From assembly GCF_011290685.1 (NCBI RefSeq), contig NZ_JAANYN010000008.1:236107-300106 (forward strand): 64,000 nt of DNA, in the 5' to 3' direction. Under the pieces are notes generated by a model. That model had not been told where the DNA came from and made no database searches. It saw only the letters and a program-made list of their open reading frames with translations. Shown here piece after piece: positions 29,457 to 38,145 of this stretch. A program made the position numbers and the translations under genes. The stretch's first letter is position 1. Each line of letters starts with the position of its first letter. Source of the DNA: Cyclobacterium plantarum (GTDB lineage: Bacteria; Bacteroidota; Bacteroidia; Cytophagales; Cyclobacteriaceae).

Positions 29457-29495
29457 AAAACCCACATCAAAGTAAGTTTTGGTGTGGGTTTTTTT
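29457..29495 (+). terminator. Rho-independent terminator after the YceI gene
   Basis: Hairpin AACCCACATCAAAG / TTTTGGTGTGGGTT with a T run after it (to 29495). The stem has about 10-12 pairs including one G-T pair, and begins 21 bp after the stop. Confidence 0.85.
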
Positions 29496-29602
29496 ATTTA
29501 GTGTAATGAATCATAGTTCGTTATTTTTTTTAACTGATAGCAAGGCAATTACTCCTACTATCAATAATAAGAATTCCAAAATCCAAAAATGCAATTGGAA
29601 AA

Positions 29603-30433
29603 TTATAAAAATACTTTTTCGGTGATAACCAACACAACATGGGTGAAAATATGGGCGAGAAATGCACTTTCCAATCCTTTTTTCCAATATAACCATCCGA
29701 AAACAAGGCCACCTACAAAATTGCCGGTAAGGACATAAGCTATCAGTATAATACTGGGGTTTTCCACAACTTGATAAACTACTGGAAAATGCCCAATGGC
29801 AAAAATAAACGCGGAGAGGACAATCCCAATCCAATACACATAGACAGGGGTACTCTTAAAAAATTTCGCACCGATCCAAACCATCAGCGTCATCAATCCA
29901 AACCTCATAAAGATTTCCTCGGTGATCCCACCGTATAAAAACCTTGCTGAAAGAGTAAGTTGGAGAGATGTGTTCAGAAGTTCAAACTCCGTGGGGGAAA
30001 TGTACCTGTATAAACCGAGAATGCTGAGTAACAAACCTGTGAGCGCTCCCCCAAGAAGTCCATAAATTGCGATTTCGCGAAGGTTTGGCGATTCCTGCTT
30101 TATTCCCACCACTTTCTCAATAATAGGAACACTCAGATTTACCTTCTGGTAAAGGAGAGTACCCACAATCAACGCAATTATCAAAATAATGGTAGGGTTG
30201 ACCAAAGTCAACAGCTTAATTTGCAAAGGAGTAAACTTTTCTACCAGTATCGAAACAAGCTCCTCCGGCAAGGGGATATCCAGGGTTAAGATGGACAACA
30301 TACCCAACATTCCAAGGAGAAATAAGAACAGTGCCAGGTAAAATTTTTTTCTCTTCATTACGGCTGAAATTAAATCGACAATATCCCGCAAATAAGCAGG
30401 TAAATTTTTCAAATAAACAAACAAAAAATTCAA
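29603..30433 (-). CDS. CPBP family intramembrane metalloprotease
   Basis: A 276-residue membrane protein with about seven to eight helices. It carries the three motifs of the CPBP (CAAX protease and bacteriocin-processing) family: GGITEEIFMRFG with the EExxxR core, FIFAIGHFP with the second-motif His, and a late HIFTHVV. These glutamate/histidine proteases cleave within the membrane; bacterial members act in processing or immunity, and no substrate is known here. An alternative start is MKRKKFYLALF at 30358. It does not obviously share an operon with neighbours. Confidence 0.85.
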   Translation of the reverse strand: MNFLFVYLKNLPAYLRDIVDLISAVMKRKKFYLALFLFLLGMLGMLSILTLDIPLPEELVSILVEKFTPLQIKLLTLVNPTIILIIALIVGTLLYQKVNLSVPIIEKVVGIKQESPNLREIAIYGLLGGALTGLLLSILGLYRYISPTEFELLNTSLQLTLSARFLYGGITEEIFMRFGLMTLMVWIGAKFFKSTPVYVYWIGIVLSAFIFAIGHFPVVYQVVENPSIILIAYVLTGNFVGGLVFGWLYWKKGLESAFLAHIFTHVVLVITEKVFL

Positions 30434-30600
30434 TCAAAACAGCCACTTACCTGTCTACCTAATAAACAGTTCGAAATTCAAACAAAAATGAAAGTGAAAT
30501 CTTTATCATTCTGGGTAGAATACCAGAGCTAACTTAAATGGAAATCCAGTTCTACCAATTACTTAAGGGTATGGATGTATACTAATCCCAACAAACAGCC

Positions 30601-31512
30601 CTATGATAAGGCTTCCGGTGGAGGATCTTTTCTGCGGAATTTGTCATCAGGTAGTGGAATAAAGGTATCCTTATCATCCGGTGGCAAATCAATTCTTCCT
30701 TGCTTCCAGTCCTCCCTCGCCTGCTCTATGCGTTCTTTACGGCTACTCACAAAATTCCACCAGATAAAGCGCTCTCCTACCGGATCTCCGCCAAGCAACA
30801 TCAGCGTACAATCTTCCTGCGCAAAGATATTGGCTTGCTCCTCTTTCGAAAATACCAGCAATTGCCCTTTGGTATACTGTTGGCTACCCAATGCCAATGT
30901 ACCTTTGGCTACATACAATCCCCTCTCTTCGTACCCCAGCGGAACATCCAGGCGATAACCTTTTTTCAATTCCACATGCAGGTAAAACAGCGGGGAGTGG
31001 GTAGGTACATTACTTTTCAAACCATAGGCCTCCCCTGCTATCTGCCGCATCCATATTCCTTTTTCCTCGAATACAGGCAACCGATCTTTTTGATAATTTA
31101 AGAAAGTAGGATCCGACTCTTCGTCTTTTTCAGGCAAGGCCACCCAGGTCTGGATCATTTCCAGCTGCCCTCCGGCCAGCACTGCAGGATCCTCAAAGCG
31201 TTCACTATGGGCAATGCCCTTTCCAGCCGTCATCCAGTTGACTTCTCCAGGTTCGATAATTTGCTTTACACCCAGGCTATCCCTGTGGGTAACCTTGCCT
31301 TTAAACAAATAACTTACGGTAGACAGGCCAATATGAGGATGAGGAAGCACGTCCATATCCTTGCCTTTTTCAGTACCCAGGCTGACCGGTCCGGCATGGT
31401 CCATAAAGATAAAAGGACCTACCATGCGGCGTTTGCGAAATGGCAAAATACGATTGACCTTCATTCCTGGTCCTATGGCAGCCTCTCGGGCATTAATGAC
31501 GATTTCGGGCAT
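30601..31512 (-). CDS. Pirin family protein
   Basis: A 303-residue bicupin of the pirin family. The N-terminal cupin has the metal-ligand pattern HPHIGLSTVSYLF (His, His), a later THRDS His and AGKGIAHSER with His/Glu. The C-terminal cupin (about 180-290) includes FYLHVELKKGYRLDVPL and LLGGDPVGERFIWWNFVSS. Pirins bind a metal and may have quercetinase or redox-sensor activity; the role here is unknown. Length and both domains are complete. It is preceded by a 176-bp A/T-rich spacer and followed by 167 bp before the CPBP gene. Confidence 0.92.
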   Translation of the reverse strand: MPEIVINAREAAIGPGMKVNRILPFRKRRMVGPFIFMDHAGPVSLGTEKGKDMDVLPHPHIGLSTVSYLFKGKVTHRDSLGVKQIIEPGEVNWMTAGKGIAHSERFEDPAVLAGGQLEMIQTWVALPEKDEESDPTFLNYQKDRLPVFEEKGIWMRQIAGEAYGLKSNVPTHSPLFYLHVELKKGYRLDVPLGYEERGLYVAKGTLALGSQQYTKGQLLVFSKEEQANIFAQEDCTLMLLGGDPVGERFIWWNFVSSRKERIEQAREDWKQGRIDLPPDDKDTFIPLPDDKFRRKDPPPEALS

Positions 31513-31688
31513 AGCAGGTTTTAAACTAATTTTATATTTTTAAGTACTGAATTACTCAACAGCATTGAATAAAGGCAAGGATCAAATTATTCTCTAAACA
31601 GATGGATTAGTTACAATCATTAAATTGAGAACTGCAAACTTATCGCTCTGCAGTAGCCATTTAAAAATTTGTCATTGAAATTATTTTA

Positions 31689-32150
31689 TTATATCGCAAG
31701 ATTTTCCAGCCAGGAAACATGTTCCTTACCACCATTGGCATTGCCAGGCCAGCGTTTCCAGATTTTGGATACGATATCCGGATCACCGTCACCATCAATA
31801 TCTCCAATCAATGCATCGTGCCCCCCCAGGTTTCCGTCAAATATCACCCTCTCCTCAAATTCACCCCCTTTGCCATCCATATTTTCCCAAATATACCAGC
31901 GTGGTCCCCTACCCTCAGGAAAAATAGTAGGGTCTTCCTGTTCGACAGTAAAAATATCCATATCCCCGTCTCCATCAAAATCCGCAAGAGCAAGGGAATG
32001 AAATGAGCCATTGGTACCCGGTGCTGTCACAGGCAAATAGTGGGCCTTAAAAGTAGGGGAATCAAGCCCATCGTTTTCAAGCCAGGCAATCCGGCAAGCG
32101 GTCTGATCACTGTCTGCTATCACAATATCCTTATCACCATCCTTGTCCAT
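31689..32150 (-). pseudogene. FG-GAP/VCBS repeat protein, C-terminal remnant
   Basis: A 153-residue reading frame made of calcium-binding FG-GAP repeats: MDKDGDKDIVIAD, LADFDGDGDMDIFTVEQEDP and IGDIDGDGDPDIVSKIW, ending in KEHVSWLENL. Complete Bacteroidota homologues are exported beta-propellers with several more repeats and a signal peptide. Here the repeat sequence is already in mid-blade at its first ATG, and the frame closes with a stop only five codons upstream, inside the end of the 234-aa gene. It is therefore a truncated fragment, probably not translated into a functional protein. Confidence 0.65.
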
Positions 32151-32151
32151 G

Positions 32152-32856
32152 TCAATAATATTTACCTATCCATAACATTTCTGAAGGGTCGGACAAGTTT
32201 GTGATATTTACTTTTGAAGGAAAAGAAGCCATTTGGCCTTCTTCGGTTTGGTGTACCTCCTCTATTTGGTATTCAACCCAATTGAATCCCGGCTTTAAGT
32301 CCAATTGATAGGCATAGGTGACTTCAACATTCGTATCTGAGTCCACAAATTTCGGGAAAGTGCAACTTGTATTCACTTTCAAATCACCTTCCAAATATAC
32401 TACCTCCCAAAACTTGCCTACTACAGCCGGATTATAGGCTTCGTCTTCCAGCCAGGGTATGAGTTTTTCCTCAGATACCAAAAAAACGGTTCCGGCCCAT
32501 TGGTCTTTCTGAAGAAGCCGAACATAGTCTACCCGGGCAGCCGGCACATCATGATTTTCTCCGAAATCATCGCCATCCCCACAATTGAAATGAAAGCTAA
32601 AATACAAATCACTCATAAACATGGATTTAACCTCCTGCGGTACATTCTGGAAATCTTTACTCCCCAGGTCAATGGAAAAAGCACCATTTTTATCAACTGT
32701 CCCGGTTGAAATCGAATGATCCAAACCAAATGGCATGAGCACCATGTCCATTGCTTTTTTGGGGTGAGACCGAATTTCACCCTGAATTTGCTGTGACACG
32801 ACAGTAGTCCATACCGTTGCTACCAGCAATGTGAGTAAAGTTGTTTTCATTTTCAA
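32152..32856 (-). CDS. Secreted hypothetical protein (234 aa)
   Basis: A 234-residue protein with a signal peptide (MKMKTTLLTLLVATVW, ending VVSQQ). The rest is beta-rich with many aromatic residues: MFMSDLYFSFHFNCGDGDDFGEN, VTYAYQLDLKPGFNWVEYQIEEV and a C-terminal DPSEMLWIGKYY. I do not recognise the family. Two Cys residues in the mature part (about 91 and 173) could form a disulfide. The stop codon overlaps the edge of the FG-GAP remnant, so the 3' end could be a rearrangement junction, although the C-terminus looks plausible. No gene follows closely upstream. Confidence 0.75.
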   Translation of the reverse strand: MKMKTTLLTLLVATVWTTVVSQQIQGEIRSHPKKAMDMVLMPFGLDHSISTGTVDKNGAFSIDLGSKDFQNVPQEVKSMFMSDLYFSFHFNCGDGDDFGENHDVPAARVDYVRLLQKDQWAGTVFLVSEEKLIPWLEDEAYNPAVVGKFWEVVYLEGDLKVNTSCTFPKFVDSDTNVEVTYAYQLDLKPGFNWVEYQIEEVHQTEEGQMASFPSKVNITNLSDPSEMLWIGKYY

Positions 32857-32940
32857 AAGAAATTATTTAGTTGAATCGTGTTTATGTGAAATTGACTGGA
32901 ATTTTTTGTTTACACCCTATAAATTTATTGTAAAAATCCC

Positions 32941-34035
32941 TTAATCTCTCATCCCAAACCACTTCAGGCCATTTTCATAAAACACCTTATCGACCACCTC
33001 TTTGGGCAATTGCAGCGCTTTAAAGGGCCGGTTGATCAGGTCGCTTTCCATCATGTTATCGCTAACAAAAAATTCCCAATCCCGCTTCCAGGCCGCATCC
33101 ATGGCAGCGTACAACTCCTCCTCAGTCCTGCTTCCGTTATCGGACAGGTCTGTGGCATAAAGGAGGCGGTCCTGGTACCGGATAAAGAATTCCCGCACTT
33201 TTTCACGGTCTTCAGCTGTTTGGTAAAATACCTGCCCCATGCGTGCCGCCAGATCCACAGCCATATTGGGAAAACGGTCCAGGGTCCTGGCCAATTCTTC
33301 CACATCGTATTCCAGGCTTCCCATGTGGGCTCCTACAAATTTTAGGTTAGGATGCTTTTCCAGCATGTTGTCTCTACGTTGGATCAGCTCCTCATGGCTG
33401 GGCATTTCGGGCTGCAGGTACATGTGGTATTCGGGATGGTTGCCATAATAATTCCTATCATTATTTGTGGTCATCTCATCCAGGGGAAGCCAGCAATTCT
33501 TAGGCTCAGCCAGATGACCCATAAGGGTTTTACCCCGCTTTTGAATATGTTCAAAAATGGGATCAAAACGAGCATCGTCAATTTGTATCAGGTTTCCGGC
33601 TGTATCCCGGGAGACCATGCCTATATTTTTCCAGACTTTGACGCCCAGTGCTCCCTGTTCAAAGCAGCTGTCTAACCAGTGGATCACTTTTTCCTCCCAA
33701 TCCGGACTGTCCCAATTTGATACCGCAAAAGCGGTCACATTGGCTAACTTTTCAGGATTGGCCTGTTCCTGCTGCCTGCCATAGTCAAATTTCTGGTATA
33801 CATCATTCCATCCATCGGTATATTCCAGGGCTACATTGATCAACCTAAAGCCATCCCTGGCAGCCTTTTCCACAAACAGGCTGCGATCGGTCTCTATATG
33901 GACGTGAACGTCCATTTTGGGGACCTCAGAATAGTTCTCTAAGGTATAATTATTGGAATCGGACCCACAAGCCATTCCCAAAAATGAATAAATGAAAAGT
34001 AAAATATATCCGGTCGGTTGCCATTCTGTTTTCAT
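32941..34035 (-). CDS. Amidohydrolase lipoprotein (amidohydrolase 2 family)
   Basis: A 364-residue lipoprotein: signal peptide with lipobox LGMAC at about residue 23, then an amidohydrolase TIM barrel. Metal/catalytic candidates are the HVH pair in MDVHVHIETD, His in TLMGHLAEP, His in FVGAHMGS and Asp in LLYATDLSDNG. It is a paralogue of the protein at 800-1933: the order of blocks and the LGVKVWKNIG / LKVYKTLGL stretch correspond. Substrate unknown. It is divergent from the PVC-type gene at 34225, with a 189-bp shared upstream region. Confidence 0.86.
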   Translation of the reverse strand: MKTEWQPTGYILLFIYSFLGMACGSDSNNYTLENYSEVPKMDVHVHIETDRSLFVEKAARDGFRLINVALEYTDGWNDVYQKFDYGRQQEQANPEKLANVTAFAVSNWDSPDWEEKVIHWLDSCFEQGALGVKVWKNIGMVSRDTAGNLIQIDDARFDPIFEHIQKRGKTLMGHLAEPKNCWLPLDEMTTNNDRNYYGNHPEYHMYLQPEMPSHEELIQRRDNMLEKHPNLKFVGAHMGSLEYDVEELARTLDRFPNMAVDLAARMGQVFYQTAEDREKVREFFIRYQDRLLYATDLSDNGSRTEEELYAAMDAAWKRDWEFFVSDNMMESDLINRPFKALQLPKEVVDKVFYENGLKWFGMRD

Positions 34036-34224
34036 ATTGCATTTGGTTATCCAATCAAATTAGTACATAATTGGTGAACTTGACAGAAAAACCGCTAAAA
34101 ATTATTTTTTCGGTACGTGGTTTTTTATAAAAATGCCCTATTTTGGCCGTTGCTTTTCATTTTCAGCTGCACCATCTGGAATTGAATCCCTCAAAATTGA
34201 AAGAGAAAAAACACCATTTTACTG

Positions 34225-36921
34225 ATGAATAAATATTTCGCTTACTGTTTTTATTTGTTTTTCCTGCTTGCCGCCTGTCAAAAACAGGAATTACAAAAAC
34301 CTGTTTTTGATATTTCTCCTGCAGACCGCCTGGATCCTAAAAGAACCGAAGCTCCCTATCCCCAAGTCGGCATCCCCGATGGAGTGGATATGGAGTCTGC
34401 CCGCTGGAATGGCATTGACCTTACCCCCACCGCACCGGTAGTTCCCTTATCCGCTGTTGAAGAGCAAAAGACCTTTCACCTTCAACCTGGCTATCAAATA
34501 GAGCCAATTCTGGCCGAACCACATATTCAGGAACCTGCAGCCATCCAATTTGATGGCAATGGAAGGATGTACGTATTGGAATTAAGGACCTATATGCAAG
34601 ATATTGATGCCACGGGGGAGCTGATGCCAGCAGGTCGCATTTCCCGTTGGGAGGATAAGGATGACGATGGTATCTACGAAACAGGAGTGGTTTTTCTGGA
34701 CAGCCTGGTGTTCCCTCGGTTTGTGGTTCCTTTCGGACCCAATACCATTCTATCCATGGAATCCAATGAAGACCATGTTTATAAATACACCGATACCGAT
34801 AATGATGGCCAGGCGGATACCAAGGAGCTTTTTGCCACTGGATTAGGCCGCTCGGGCAATGTGGAGCACCAAACCAGCTTTCTGACCTGGACCATGGACA
34901 ATTGGATGTACAGTACTTATAACATGCGCCGGATCCGTTGGACACCCGATGGGGTGATCCAGGAACCCACCGGAAATCCTTATGGACAGTGGGGCGTAAC
35001 CCAGGACAATTATGGTCAGGTATGGTTTCAGGATGGTGCCGGGGGTGTACCTCAAAATTTTAATTTCCCTATCGTTTACGGTAATTTCAGGATTGAAGGA
35101 CAGTTTCAGGAGGGGTTTCGGGAACCCTTTAGCCTGGTCGCCTTGGCCGATTTCGAACCGGGCATGAGAGAAACCAAACCCGATGGTTCCTTAAATAACG
35201 TGACCGGCGCAGCAGGAAACGATGTGTTCCGTGGGGACCGGCTGCCCAAAGAACTGGTCAACCAATATTTTTACGGGGAACCCGTAGGCCGGATTGTCAG
35301 GCAGGTCAGGTCTGATAAGTCAGAAGGACTGACTTATATTCAAAACGAATACCGTGAGCAGGGAACGGAGTTTATCCAATCTACGGATCCGCTGTTCCGA
35401 CCAGTAGACATGGCCACAGCCCCGGATGGCACCATGTACATTGTTGACATGTACCGGGGTATCATACAGGAGGGCAATTGGACCCAGGAAGGCAGTTACC
35501 TGCGTACCAAACTGCAGCAGTACCAAATGGACGATATCGTCGGCAATGGACGCATCTGGCGGCTGACACATAAGGACCATTCCAGAGGTACCGAGAAACC
35601 ACGCATGTTTGAAGAATCGGCTAGTGAACTCGTTCAGCACCTGACTCATTCCAATGGCTGGTGGCGGGACAAAGCCCAGCAACTACTGATCTTGCGCCAG
35701 GACCGTTCGGTCGTTCCCGAACTAGAGCAAATGGCCAGAGATCATGACAATGAACTGGCCCGCATCCATGCTTTATGGACATTAGAGGGATTAGGATTTT
35801 TAAAGGCAAATTTGCTGCGTGAATGGTTTGAGGAAAGTAATCCAAACCTTCGAATTCAGGCGCTAAGAGCTGGAGAAACCCTCTATAAATACGGTGAAAA
35901 AAGCCTTGAAATGGATTACAAAAAAATGATCGGAGATTCTGATCCTGAGGTTGCTGTGCAGGCTTTGCTGAGTGCCTATCTACTGAATTTTGAAGGCATT
36001 GAAGATCAGTTACAAACGGTCCTTTCCAACAATCAAGCCAAAGGGGTGCAAACCGTTGCCCGGCAAATACTTGAGAAAATCGCTGCTGCTAAGGAGCGTG
36101 CAGCCACCCGGTATACGGCAGAAGAAAGGGTGCTTTTTGATCATGGAAAATCCATCTTTGACAGTTATTGCGCCACTTGCCATGGGATAAAAGGGCTGGG
36201 AACGCCAACAGGAGATGATGGAGACCTTATTGCACCTGGTTTTTCCGGATCTCCAAGGATACAAGGTCACCCGGAATATGCTGTTAAGACCTTATTGCAT
36301 GGCCTCACAGGTGCCATAGAAGGGAAAGAATATGAGGGGGTCATGATAGCCATGGGAGAAAATACAGACGAGTGGATAGCATCTGTGGTATCCTATATCC
36401 GCAATGACTTTGGCAATCAGGGTAGCTTTATCAGCCCGGAATACGTTTCTCAAATTCGGGAAGCTACCAAAGAACAAAGTGGCAATTATTCCCATGATGC
36501 CCTGGTGGCGGAAGTTCCCAAACAGCTTTTTCCCCAGGACAACTGGAAGGTAAGTGCCAGCAGTACTGCCCTGCAAGGTGTAGGCTCAACACGTGATCCA
36601 AGCTATGCATTTGGCTTTAAGGGTTGGAGAACAGAGGACGAACAAGAAAAGGGTATGTGGTTCCAGATAAACCTCCCCAGTCCGCAAACCCTGGTGGAAA
36701 TACAGTTTGATGCAGGAGATGAACAATATCCGCAACATTTTACGATAGAGGTTTCTCCCGATGGTAATTCCTGGAAAGAAGTGGCCTCAGAAAAAGGTAA
36801 AAAAGGAATCAATCAGATTCCATGGGATGCTGAAAGCCCTGCAACACATGTTCGCATGGTGCTGAAGGAAGGTCGGGATGAAACCTGGGCCATGAAGAAC
36901 CTTAAACTATATGCCCGTTGA
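34225..36921 (+). CDS. PVC-type propeller / cytochrome c / discoidin lipoprotein
   Basis: An 898-residue lipoprotein (lipobox LLAAC at about residue 18). A beta-propeller of the PVC-type, glucose/sorbosone-dehydrogenase-like group (about residues 90-420) has DGNGRMYVLELRTY, a calcium-like DTDNDGQADTKE and APDGTMYIVDMYRGI. HEAT-like helices follow (about 460-630), then a class I cytochrome c domain with one heme site (Cys649, Cys652, His653 in YCATCHG). A C-terminal discoidin-like domain (about 770-898, DNWKVSASST and HFTIEVSPDGNSWKEVA) may bind carbohydrate. The likely role is periplasmic or surface oxidation of a sugar, passing electrons through heme. The enzymatic activity of such proteins is not established. 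Confidence 0.85.
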   Translation: MNKYFAYCFYLFFLLAACQKQELQKPVFDISPADRLDPKRTEAPYPQVGIPDGVDMESARWNGIDLTPTAPVVPLSAVEEQKTFHLQPGYQIEPILAEPHIQEPAAIQFDGNGRMYVLELRTYMQDIDATGELMPAGRISRWEDKDDDGIYETGVVFLDSLVFPRFVVPFGPNTILSMESNEDHVYKYTDTDNDGQADTKELFATGLGRSGNVEHQTSFLTWTMDNWMYSTYNMRRIRWTPDGVIQEPTGNPYGQWGVTQDNYGQVWFQDGAGGVPQNFNFPIVYGNFRIEGQFQEGFREPFSLVALADFEPGMRETKPDGSLNNVTGAAGNDVFRGDRLPKELVNQYFYGEPVGRIVRQVRSDKSEGLTYIQNEYREQGTEFIQSTDPLFRPVDMATAPDGTMYIVDMYRGIIQEGNWTQEGSYLRTKLQQYQMDDIVGNGRIWRLTHKDHSRGTEKPRMFEESASELVQHLTHSNGWWRDKAQQLLILRQDRSVVPELEQMARDHDNELARIHALWTLEGLGFLKANLLREWFEESNPNLRIQALRAGETLYKYGEKSLEMDYKKMIGDSDPEVAVQALLSAYLLNFEGIEDQLQTVLSNNQAKGVQTVARQILEKIAAAKERAATRYTAEERVLFDHGKSIFDSYCATCHGIKGLGTPTGDDGDLIAPGFSGSPRIQGHPEYAVKTLLHGLTGAIEGKEYEGVMIAMGENTDEWIASVVSYIRNDFGNQGSFISPEYVSQIREATKEQSGNYSHDALVAEVPKQLFPQDNWKVSASSTALQGVGSTRDPSYAFGFKGWRTEDEQEKGMWFQINLPSPQTLVEIQFDAGDEQYPQHFTIEVSPDGNSWKEVASEKGKKGINQIPWDAESPATHVRMVLKEGRDETWAMKNLKLYAR

Positions 36922-36981
36922 TAAAGAAAAATTGAAATGATCCAAATCTTTTATTTGGCACAACATATAATAGCAAATAAC

Positions 36982-37779
36982 ATGAGAGAGGTATTTCTTG
37001 TCTCTCTCCTGTTCTCTTTGGGGTTCTCTCCGGGTTTAGGCCAGGCACAGATCCTCAAAAAACCTATACCAGATAAAACGGTAGTGTTGACTTTTGACGA
37101 TGCACCCGCAAGCCATTATGCCCACGTTGCACCACTGCTAAGGGAAAGGGGCTTTGGAGCTACTTTTTTTGTTTGCGAATTTCCGCCTAACCATGCGGAT
37201 AGCAGCAAATACATGAACTGGCGGCAAATGCAAGCCCTTGACAGGATGGGGTTTGAAGTAGCCAACCATACCCATACCCATGCACCTGTGGGAAAACTGT
37301 TAAAAGATGAAATCCTCAATCAAATTGAATACATTGAGGGTAAAATGGATTCTCTGGATATGGGAAGTCCTGTAAGTTTTGCTTATCCGGGTTATAGCAT
37401 GAGCGAAACGGTATTAGATGTACTGGAGGAGAAGGAATACCGGATAGCAAGAGCGGGTGGAAGCCGGGTATACGATCCCCTTAATGACCACCCCTATCTC
37501 CTGCCTAGCTGGGCCACGGATGATACGAACGAACAGGTGATTTTTGATGCACTTACAAAAGCTAAGGATGGAAAGGTGGTTATTCTGACCCTACATGGGG
37601 TGCCTGACCTGGAGCATCCATGGGTAAATACCTCGCCGGAGCTTTTTGGCAGATATCTGGATTACCTCAGCGAAAATGAATTTGTGGTTTTATCCTTATT
37701 GGATTTGGAAGAATTCATCGATTTTGAGGAAGCAGCGCGGCAATTGTCACCTGATTTTTCCAAGCCACTAAAAAATTAA
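36982..37779 (+). CDS. Secreted polysaccharide deacetylase (NodB homology)
   Basis: A 265-residue secreted protein with a NodB-type deacetylase domain (carbohydrate esterase 4-like). The motifs are in order: VVLTFDDAPA (catalytic and metal Asp), VANHTHTHAPVG (metal His pair), a FAYPGYS loop and the late VVILTLHGVPDLEHPW. It would remove acetyl groups from a polysaccharide or peptidoglycan sugar. An ATG at 36937 is in frame, but the one at 36982 gives a clean signal peptide (MREVFLVSLLFSLGF...GQAQ). It is 60 bp after the PVC-type gene and probably shares its operon. Confidence 0.88.
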   Translation: MREVFLVSLLFSLGFSPGLGQAQILKKPIPDKTVVLTFDDAPASHYAHVAPLLRERGFGATFFVCEFPPNHADSSKYMNWRQMQALDRMGFEVANHTHTHAPVGKLLKDEILNQIEYIEGKMDSLDMGSPVSFAYPGYSMSETVLDVLEEKEYRIARAGGSRVYDPLNDHPYLLPSWATDDTNEQVIFDALTKAKDGKVVILTLHGVPDLEHPWVNTSPELFGRYLDYLSENEFVVLSLLDLEEFIDFEEAARQLSPDFSKPLKN

Positions 37780-38145
37780 CCCCCATTTTAACTTTTTCCA
37801 AATGCTTTTTTATCTCAGAAATTTCCTAATTTGTATCATTTCCTAAGCCTATTCGGCGACTTTCTCAACATTTAAATCCTTGAATATACATCAGCAAGTC
37901 AAGACCAGAGTGCAGAATTATTGCTGCCGATTTTTGCCTGGATAACAGGCTGATTTGATAGCACTTAATGTCCTTCCGGATATGGGATAAGCTGTAGTTT
38001 AACCTGAGGCTTCATTCTGGAAGAACGATTAGTAAAAGAGTGAAAATACATTCCTAAAAAATTTGAATTTTTTTTGTTTAAATATAATAAAATGGCTACA
38101 TTTTGTTATAAGTAACTCATTTCCAATTCCCTAAATGTTAAAAAA
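37780..38145. other. Intergenic spacer upstream of the 628-aa gene
   Basis: About 366 bases without a gene. It is A/T-rich, especially from 38041 on. The only recognisable signal is the promoter candidate at 38073-38105. No hairpin terminator was seen behind the deacetylase stop. Confidence 0.5.
38073..38105 (+). promoter_or_regulatory. Candidate Bacteroidota promoter for the 628-aa gene
   Basis: TTTG at 38073-38076, a 20-bp spacer, then TACATTTTG at 38097-38105, close to the -33 TTTG / -7 TAnnTTTG consensus but with one extra base in the -7 element. It would place the start of transcription about 35 bp before the ATG. Confidence 0.35.

Noticed and set aside
30575-30958. 127-residue plus-strand frame over the end of the pirin gene
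   Set aside because: Overlaps the minus-strand pirin, whose cupin motifs are clear.
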